Source of the DNA: Nitrospira sp. BO4
GTDB lineage: Bacteria; Nitrospirota; Nitrospiria; Nitrospirales; Nitrospiraceae
Assembly: GCA_030144965.1 (NCBI GenBank)
Contig: JAMPUU010000019.1
Coordinates: 57,765-121,764 of the forward strand
DNA: 64,000 nt
Direction of reading: 5' to 3'
The first letter of the stretch is position 1. Every line of letters begins with the position of its first letter. The notes under the pieces were generated by a model. The model worked only from the letters and a program-made list of their open reading frames with translations. It did no database searches and was not told the origin of the DNA. The position numbers and the translations under genes are program-made. Of the stretch, positions 60,070 through 64,000 are shown piece after piece.

Positions 60070-60434
60070 CTCTTCGGTTCCTTGCTACCTTCAATGGCTT
60101 GGGTGGTGTGGAATCTGACTTGCTCGATGAGGTGCTCCACTTGGCGTTGATCTCCGTATTCAGCGGCCTCTTGGGCTTGAGTAATGAGAACACGGGCATC
60201 GTGCAAATGTTCCTCGATCTCGGCCTGCAGTCGCGGAGTGGCCACCGTACCGCCTAACGCTGCGCGGTGATACACCTCCCAGGCATGATCGACATCGTGT
60301 TCAGCTTCGTGGACGGCTATCACGCTTTCCCGGTGTGGGTGGTCGGCCGGTTCTAGCGGACCGGCCGACAAGTCTGGAGGTACAGTCAAGGCGATGAGGA
60401 GGATCCCAGCATAGTGGAAATTGCGGTGTCTCAT
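60066..60434 (-). CDS. Exported His-rich helical protein (SmbP-like)
   Basis: A 122-residue protein from ATG 60434, chosen because GGAGGCG lies upstream and a signal peptide follows (MRHRNFHYAGILLIALTVPP, then DLSAGP). The mature part is helical and His/Glu-rich: HPHRESVIAVHEAEHDVDHA, EIEEHLHDARVLI, HLIEQVRFHTTQA. This resembles the small periplasmic metal-binding protein SmbP described in Nitrosomonas, in which spaced His residues bind Cu or Ni. It lies between two SUMF1-fold genes, coupled to the downstream one. Metal sequestration or delivery is an inference. Confidence 0.68.
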   Translation of the reverse strand: MRHRNFHYAGILLIALTVPPDLSAGPLEPADHPHRESVIAVHEAEHDVDHAWEVYHRAALGGTVATPRLQAEIEEHLHDARVLITQAQEAAEYGDQRQVEHLIEQVRFHTTQAIEGSKEPKR

Positions 60435-60515
60435 GGGTCGCGCCTCCATCCCAAGCGATCGGGTTACGCGGATTGCTAAGAGCCTCACCATAGGAGTTCT
60501 GAACACCTGAGCAGA

Positions 60516-61493
60516 TTACTTCGTGATGTTCAGGCTTTTCCGGATCACATCTCGGGTTGCGAGATACTCTATGTTCCCAGGGTCTGCGGCCAGCGCTTTC
60601 TCAATCGACGTGAGTGCATCGGCGTTCTTTTCAGCACCCATTGCGATTAGCGCCTGAATGAATGCCTCGCGGCCTCCTTGCACGGCTTCGTCGGACACCG
60701 TCTGGGCCGACTTGGCGCAACGGAATCCAAGGCCAACGCCGTAGGAGTTATTGTCCGGCTGATTCCAGAATCGGTGACTCGTATGGAGAGAAGTTTCCGG
60801 GGCGAGCCAAGAGCCTCCCCTGAGCACCTTGACGGGACCTTGATTGGCGAAGTTGTAACCCTGATCAGCACCCTTCGGATTCAGAGCGACGCTACGCTTG
60901 TAGTACGAGGGTTCATACCAATCCTCTACCCACTCAAACACGTTGCCGGCCATGTTGTAGACCCCGTAGCCGCTGATCCCATCTGGATACGAATCCACAG
61001 GCATGGTGCGGCCGACGTTTTGACCATAGTTGGCTTTCTTTGGATCAATCGTGTGGCCCCATGGATAATGTCTATCCCCTTCAGGGCCTTTGGCCGCTCG
61101 CTCCCACTCTGCTTCTGTTGGAAGGCGTTTGCCGTCCCATTTGCAGAATGCGCTTGCATCAGTCCAGCTCACACCGACAACCGGATGGTTGGGCTTATTG
61201 AGTCGCGGGTCGTCCCAATAGGCCGGCGCGGGATGGCTGGTGGCTTTCATGAACTCTTTGTAACGAGCATTGGATGTTTCAAACTTGTCGATCCAATAGG
61301 AATCGAGCACGACTTGATGCTTGGTTTCGTCTCCGTGCTCGTTACTCCCCATGGAGAACTCGCCTTTGGAAATGAGCACCATGTCCTTGTTCACGGCCGA
61401 TGGATCTCCCGCCGCTGCGGAAATCGTTCCAGCGGTCAACAGAACGATGAATAACATAGGTATGCTGGCTTGAATGTGTGGGTGACTCCGCAT
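60516..61493 (-). CDS. Exported SUMF1/FGE-fold protein with C-terminal helical repeat
   Basis: A 325-residue protein from ATG 61493 (AAGGAG 8 nt upstream). The signal peptide is MRSHPHIQASIPMLFIVLLT, then AGTISAAAG. The FGE-fold has MVLISKGEFSMGSNEHGDE, RLPTEAEWERAAKGPEGDRH, YPWGH, MAGNVFEWVEDWY, VLRGGSWLAP and GLGFRCAKS. The catalytic Cys pair of FGE is missing. A TPR-like tail follows (KNADALTSIEKALAADPGNI). It is a paralogue of the gene at 59227; both flank the His-rich protein. It ends about 80 bp before the His-rich gene's ATG. Confidence 0.87.
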   Translation of the reverse strand: MRSHPHIQASIPMLFIVLLTAGTISAAAGDPSAVNKDMVLISKGEFSMGSNEHGDETKHQVVLDSYWIDKFETSNARYKEFMKATSHPAPAYWDDPRLNKPNHPVVGVSWTDASAFCKWDGKRLPTEAEWERAAKGPEGDRHYPWGHTIDPKKANYGQNVGRTMPVDSYPDGISGYGVYNMAGNVFEWVEDWYEPSYYKRSVALNPKGADQGYNFANQGPVKVLRGGSWLAPETSLHTSHRFWNQPDNNSYGVGLGFRCAKSAQTVSDEAVQGGREAFIQALIAMGAEKNADALTSIEKALAADPGNIEYLATRDVIRKSLNITK

Positions 61494-61537
61494 GACTTTC
61501 TCCTTCGTCTTTAGGCGCATGAAGAGGAAACGATCTC

Positions 61538-61837
61538 TCATGACGTCTGTGGTGATGGTGTCTGCATGTTCGGGCAGTGAGCCGAGACGTGCAGAGGGTG
61601 GACCACGCTTGATTGCTGTTGAAGCGAACGATTACGGAGGATGACGGAGTCGATGATCTCTCCACACTGGATACATCTTTGGGCGATAAAGGGATTGGAT
61701 GCGTCCATCAGATCTTGCCAAAAGTCCCTCACCAATAGGCCTCCACACCTAGTGCAATTTGATTGGTAGGGATCTGCCGTAAAAGTGACCGCATGGTGCT
61801 CCTGCCCTTTGATTCGCTCCGACGTCCTAGTAGCCAT
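61538..61837 (-). CDS. Small zinc-ribbon protein, 99 aa
   Basis: Cys pairs in SNCTRCGGLLV and QRCIQCGEIIDSVIL form a CxxC...CxxC zinc ribbon in the middle of a 99-residue protein. ATG 61837 is preceded by GGAGGTG. It is the first gene on the minus side of the divergent CarH-type promoter, so it is the gene most directly exposed to that regulator. Similar small proteins are common in related genomes, without known function. The last 30 residues are low-complexity. Confidence 0.8.
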   Translation of the reverse strand: MATRTSERIKGQEHHAVTFTADPYQSNCTRCGGLLVRDFWQDLMDASNPFIAQRCIQCGEIIDSVILRNRSLQQQSSVVHPLHVSAHCPNMQTPSPQTS

Positions 61838-61967
61838 TGAACACCTCCATGCTCGTGCACATCGTTTGTATAATGTATGTCCAATGTATAGCAGTTATAT
61901 GTCCAATGTGTCAAGTGTTTTATGAGAAAATATTTGACAAACATTGGACAACATATAAGAATGAAAT
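61838..61967. promoter_or_regulatory. Divergent promoter region with three CarH-type operator repeats
   Basis: TGTCCAATGT occurs at 61878-61887 and 61900-61909 (22 bp apart, two helical turns) and inverted (ACATTGGACA) at 61941-61950. On the minus strand a -35 TTGACA (61914-61909) and -10 TATACA (61890-61885) with an 18-bp spacer lie around repeat 2. On the plus strand TTGACA (61934-61939) is followed by repeat 3 and a TATAAG/AAGAAT -10 candidate. A regulator bound here would block both promoters. Confidence 0.72.
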
Positions 61968-62885
61968 ATGAACACTCACAGAATTCATAGAGTTTCAAAG
62001 CTCGTGGGGCTTTCAAGAGATGTGATCAGGGTCTGGGAACGGCGGTATGGCCTTGTCAAACCGTTGCGGAGTGCCAATCGCTATAGGGAATACACTGATG
62101 AAGATGTCGCCTTACTTCGTTTTCTTAAGGAAGAGCTCGACCGCGGCCAAACAATCGGGGCGCTCGCGGTCGAAGGGCGGGATTCACTGCTTAATCGAAT
62201 GCGAATCAATTCAACCCCGAAGCAGCAGGATCTGTCACCGCATAACTCTTTGTTGGAGGAACTGATCTCGCGTCTTGATCCGCTCGACAAGACCAGGTTT
62301 GAACAGCAACTCAACGCAGCAGTGGCGGTGATACCGTTCGAAGAAGCCGTGCAGCGCATTCTGCTTCCGTTGCAGCGCCGCATCGGCGAGCTTTGGCATG
62401 AAGGGCGGGTGACCGTTGCCGTTGAACACTATGTGACGAAAGTCATCCAGCAGAAATTGTTTGCCGTGATGAACCAGTTGCCGGTGAATGAATTCGGTCC
62501 TCGGGTGCTTGTTGCGTGTCCCGAAGGTGAATTTCACGAGATTGGCGCACAGGCTGCGGCCTATCTTGCTGCTGCACGTGGGTGTCACGTCTATTATCTT
62601 GGTCCCAATCTTCCTATTTCAGCTCTTCAAACATTCTGCGAACGCGTCAAGCCGGACCTGGTTCTCCTCTCCTTGACCGAAACGCAATCTGATGGAGCAA
62701 CCAGCAAGCTGTTAGACGAGCTGAAAGGGCTTTCAGCGTCCTGGTCTGTTGCGATTGGAGGCCAGGGCGCGCGTGTGATCGAACACCTTTTAGAGATCAG
62801 TGGAGTTGAACTTCTTGACGAGCTTGCCGCACTACACAACCGCCTGGCGATTCTTCTTTCGAGGCAGCAGCGGGTTATTCGCTAA
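61968..62885 (+). CDS. CarH/LitR-type MerR regulator with B12-binding light-sensing domain
   Basis: A 305-residue regulator. The N-terminal MerR HTH has KLVGLSRDVIRVWERRYGLV and SANRYREYTDEDVALL. A four-helix cap (about 95-170) carries LWHEGRVTVAVEH, the W-x9-EH motif (W143, E153, H154) of B12-dependent photoreceptors. The Rossmann domain has EFHEIGAQAA, an E/DxHxxG motif with the lower-ligand H190. In CarH, adenosylcobalamin keeps a DNA-bound tetramer in the dark and light breaks it up, releasing target genes. All key residues are present, so light sensing is expected. Its own promoter carries three putative operators, shared with the divergent zinc-ribbon gene; photolyase is 4 kb downstream on that strand. 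Confidence 0.9.
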   Translation: MNTHRIHRVSKLVGLSRDVIRVWERRYGLVKPLRSANRYREYTDEDVALLRFLKEELDRGQTIGALAVEGRDSLLNRMRINSTPKQQDLSPHNSLLEELISRLDPLDKTRFEQQLNAAVAVIPFEEAVQRILLPLQRRIGELWHEGRVTVAVEHYVTKVIQQKLFAVMNQLPVNEFGPRVLVACPEGEFHEIGAQAAAYLAAARGCHVYYLGPNLPISALQTFCERVKPDLVLLSLTETQSDGATSKLLDELKGLSASWSVAIGGQGARVIEHLLEISGVELLDELAALHNRLAILLSRQQRVIR

Positions 62886-63021
62886 AGTCTGATCATACCT
62901 GCATGAAGCCTCTCGATAGCTTAGAGGAAGAGTCGACGGAATGTCTTGATAACTGTGCAGTGCGAGGGCTCACGGACGAAAATGAAGTAAGTATATGGAC
63001 GTAAGTGAAGCGATTCGGAGG

Positions 63022-63582
63022 CTAGTCCAAACCCTTAATCGGTCCGCGAACGCACCAGACTGGATAGGTGTATATTTTGATGAAACTGAGCACATTGCCC
63101 AGGAATGCGTCCACGTAGCGTGCATAGGATGGCTGATTCGCTTCAGGAACTACCGTCCAATAGGATGTCGGCTGGATATTCGAGAATGGATGACCCGGTG
63201 GAAGATTGGGAATGGGTGAGTCGACTGCAGGCCCCACGAGGCTACGCATTTCGGCCGGTGCGGGAAGGCGCCAACCCTTCTGTCCCCCCGTCGCTCTGGT
63301 GACGCAAGTGGCACGAGCCTCATTCCACGTCACGGTCGTTGGTTGTGGAGAGATCTCCCAGATGAGGCCCGTATCCTTATCAAGAACCGCGTCGTTGTTG
63401 AAGTCAGGCAGTATCACAAAGCGGTGTGCGGCAGGATGTGTGTTTTGCCAGTTTTGAATGATATCAGCAATCAGCGCTTCCTTGTGGGTCGCCGGACGTG
63501 TCAGGAGCTGGTATCCCAAAAGAGCGGATGCGCCAATGATGATAAGGATGGCGAATCGAGTTACCCATTTAGGTAGCGACAC
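63022..63582 (-). CDS. Exported DUF1566 (Lcl C-terminal) protein
   Basis: A 186-residue protein with an N-terminal membrane anchor or signal (FAILIIIGASALLGYQLL). The DUF1566 domain has FNNDAVLDKDTGLIWEISPQ, TWNEARATCVTRATGGQKGW, RLPAPAEMRSLVGP, SYWTVVPE and VWCVRG. Start GTG 63582 follows GGAGGAAC. DUF1566 domains are lectin-like folds in exported proteins. It is monocistronic here, converging with the CarH-type regulator. Confidence 0.85.
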   Translation of the reverse strand: MSLPKWVTRFAILIIIGASALLGYQLLTRPATHKEALIADIIQNWQNTHPAAHRFVILPDFNNDAVLDKDTGLIWEISPQPTTVTWNEARATCVTRATGGQKGWRLPAPAEMRSLVGPAVDSPIPNLPPGHPFSNIQPTSYWTVVPEANQPSYARYVDAFLGNVLSFIKIYTYPVWCVRGPIKGLD

Positions 63583-63948
63583 GTTCCTCCAAAATCTAGA
63601 CGATGGAGAGAGGTCAAACAGGTCATCCTACGCCATGGCTATGAGTGTGTAAACATGACATGCATGGCGATCGATAAAAGCCGGCATTGATCAAGTGGCA
63701 AGGGCATCGATGTTTTCGTATTCTGAAATGAATCTGGTGATCAATGGTAAGCGTAACAGGGCGAAAGAATGAATATATTGTAAGGGGCGGCAAAAGACGA
63801 AATGGAGTTGAAAAGGGTTAATTGAGAGGTATAGAATGCACAGTGCGTGAGAGAAGGAGGGTCATTTTGTTCGATGCTCGTTGATGGAGAACAAGAAATA
63901 TTATAAGTGGGTCTATTTTCTGGGTAGCAGTGGAAGGAGGTAAGAACT
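63583..63948. other. Intergenic region before the last gene
   Basis: No gene is seen. It is AT-richer than average and includes a promoter candidate at 63808-63835 and a near-consensus GGAAGGAGG just before 63949. Confidence 0.45.
63808..63835 (+). promoter_or_regulatory. Candidate sigma-70 promoter for the gene at 63949
   Basis: TTGAAA at 63808-63813 and TATAGA at 63830-63835 are separated by 16 bp, about 110 bp upstream of a strong ribosome site and ATG. Confidence 0.35.
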
Positions 63949-64000
63949 ATGGCAAGTGACCGAGGGTACGATATTTCACAGTGGTATGACTCGAAGCCGG
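63949..64000 (+). CDS. Start of an unidentified gene (cut by window end)
   Basis: ATG 63949 preceded by GGAAGGAGG opens a frame MASDRGYDISQWYDSKP that runs off the window. The excellent ribosome site and an upstream promoter candidate support a real, well-expressed gene. Seventeen residues are not enough to name it. Confidence 0.55.
   Translation, partial: MASDRGYDISQWYDSKP

Noticed and set aside
59227..61493. Formylglycine-generating (sulfatase-maturing) enzymes
   Set aside because: The fold signatures are present but the catalytic Cys pair after RGGS- is absent in both proteins, and no sulfatase gene is nearby.
1..64000. CRISPR arrays, rRNA genes, intact insertion sequences
   Set aside because: No regularly spaced repeats, rRNA motifs or transposase genes were recognised anywhere in the window.

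Overview
The window looks like chromosome of a Nitrospira-type bacterium (Nitrospirota). The main evidence is a complex I cluster with two consecutive nuoM genes and no nuoE or nuoF, a '2M' arrangement known from Nitrospira. The high-GC housekeeping genes, a wealth of PAS sensor kinases and many small secreted or zinc-ribbon proteins fit this. The assignment is inferred from gene content; no rRNA gene or species marker is present.

Layout. (1) 1-3358: housekeeping genes on the minus strand: partial nagZ, pepA, queE and a HAD-IB phosphatase. (2) 3513-18369: an accessory island in tRNA-Leu(GAG). A tyrosine integrase lies beside the tRNA, and an exact 18-bp copy of the tRNA 3' end at 15872 closes a 12.3-kb element. 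It carries a RepA-like ATPase, a Cro/C1-type regulator, three helix-turn-helix excisionase-like proteins, a DUF72 protein, a Fic protein in an AT-rich block, a secreted thermonuclease, lipoproteins and small unknown genes. Beyond it, a decayed 2.5-kb segment ends in a third, C-to-T-decayed copy of the att core at 18352 and holds remnants, including a DUF72 fragment: an older related insertion. (3) 18617-30388: signalling block with two tandem paralogous cytoplasmic multi-PAS kinases (7 and 10 PAS domains), a NarL-type regulator, a membrane-anchored protein with a LOV-like domain and a kinase dimerisation domain but no ATPase domain, and a CheY-like protein. (4) 30481-34865: a membrane protein, a PriA whose helicase motifs are all degenerate, and an OmpA-family protein. 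(5) 35400-49226: nuoABCDGIJKLMMN; nuoE, nuoF and nuoH are absent. The second NuoM has lost the conserved TM7 lysine. (6) 49341-54146: CHASE3 kinase, Rcp1-like regulator, a REC-kinase-REC hybrid whose first receiver has Glu for the phospho-Asp, a NAGPA-type glycosidase and a lipoprotein. (7) 54183-64000: a minus-strand group (pyrE, CbiX, DUF523/DUF1722, photolyase, a 33-residue membrane peptide, TIGR01777 epimerase, two secreted SUMF1-fold proteins flanking a His-rich protein, a zinc ribbon) and, divergently, a CarH/LitR-type B12-binding light-sensing MerR regulator. Three TGTCCAATGT operators sit in the divergent promoter. A DUF1566 protein and the start of an unidentified gene finish the window.

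How it fits together: region 7 reads as a light-response module (CarH sensor, photolyase, the YbgA-like and TIGR01777 genes that often accompany LitR/CarH). The complex I cluster encodes a modified enzyme probably adapted to a low-energy lifestyle and reverse electron flow. The strongest leads are the lysine-less extra NuoM, the helicase-dead PriA, the CarH operator array, the LOV-like protein lacking both its cysteine and a kinase domain, and the stacked integrations at tRNA-Leu. No CRISPR array, rRNA or intact IS element was seen.
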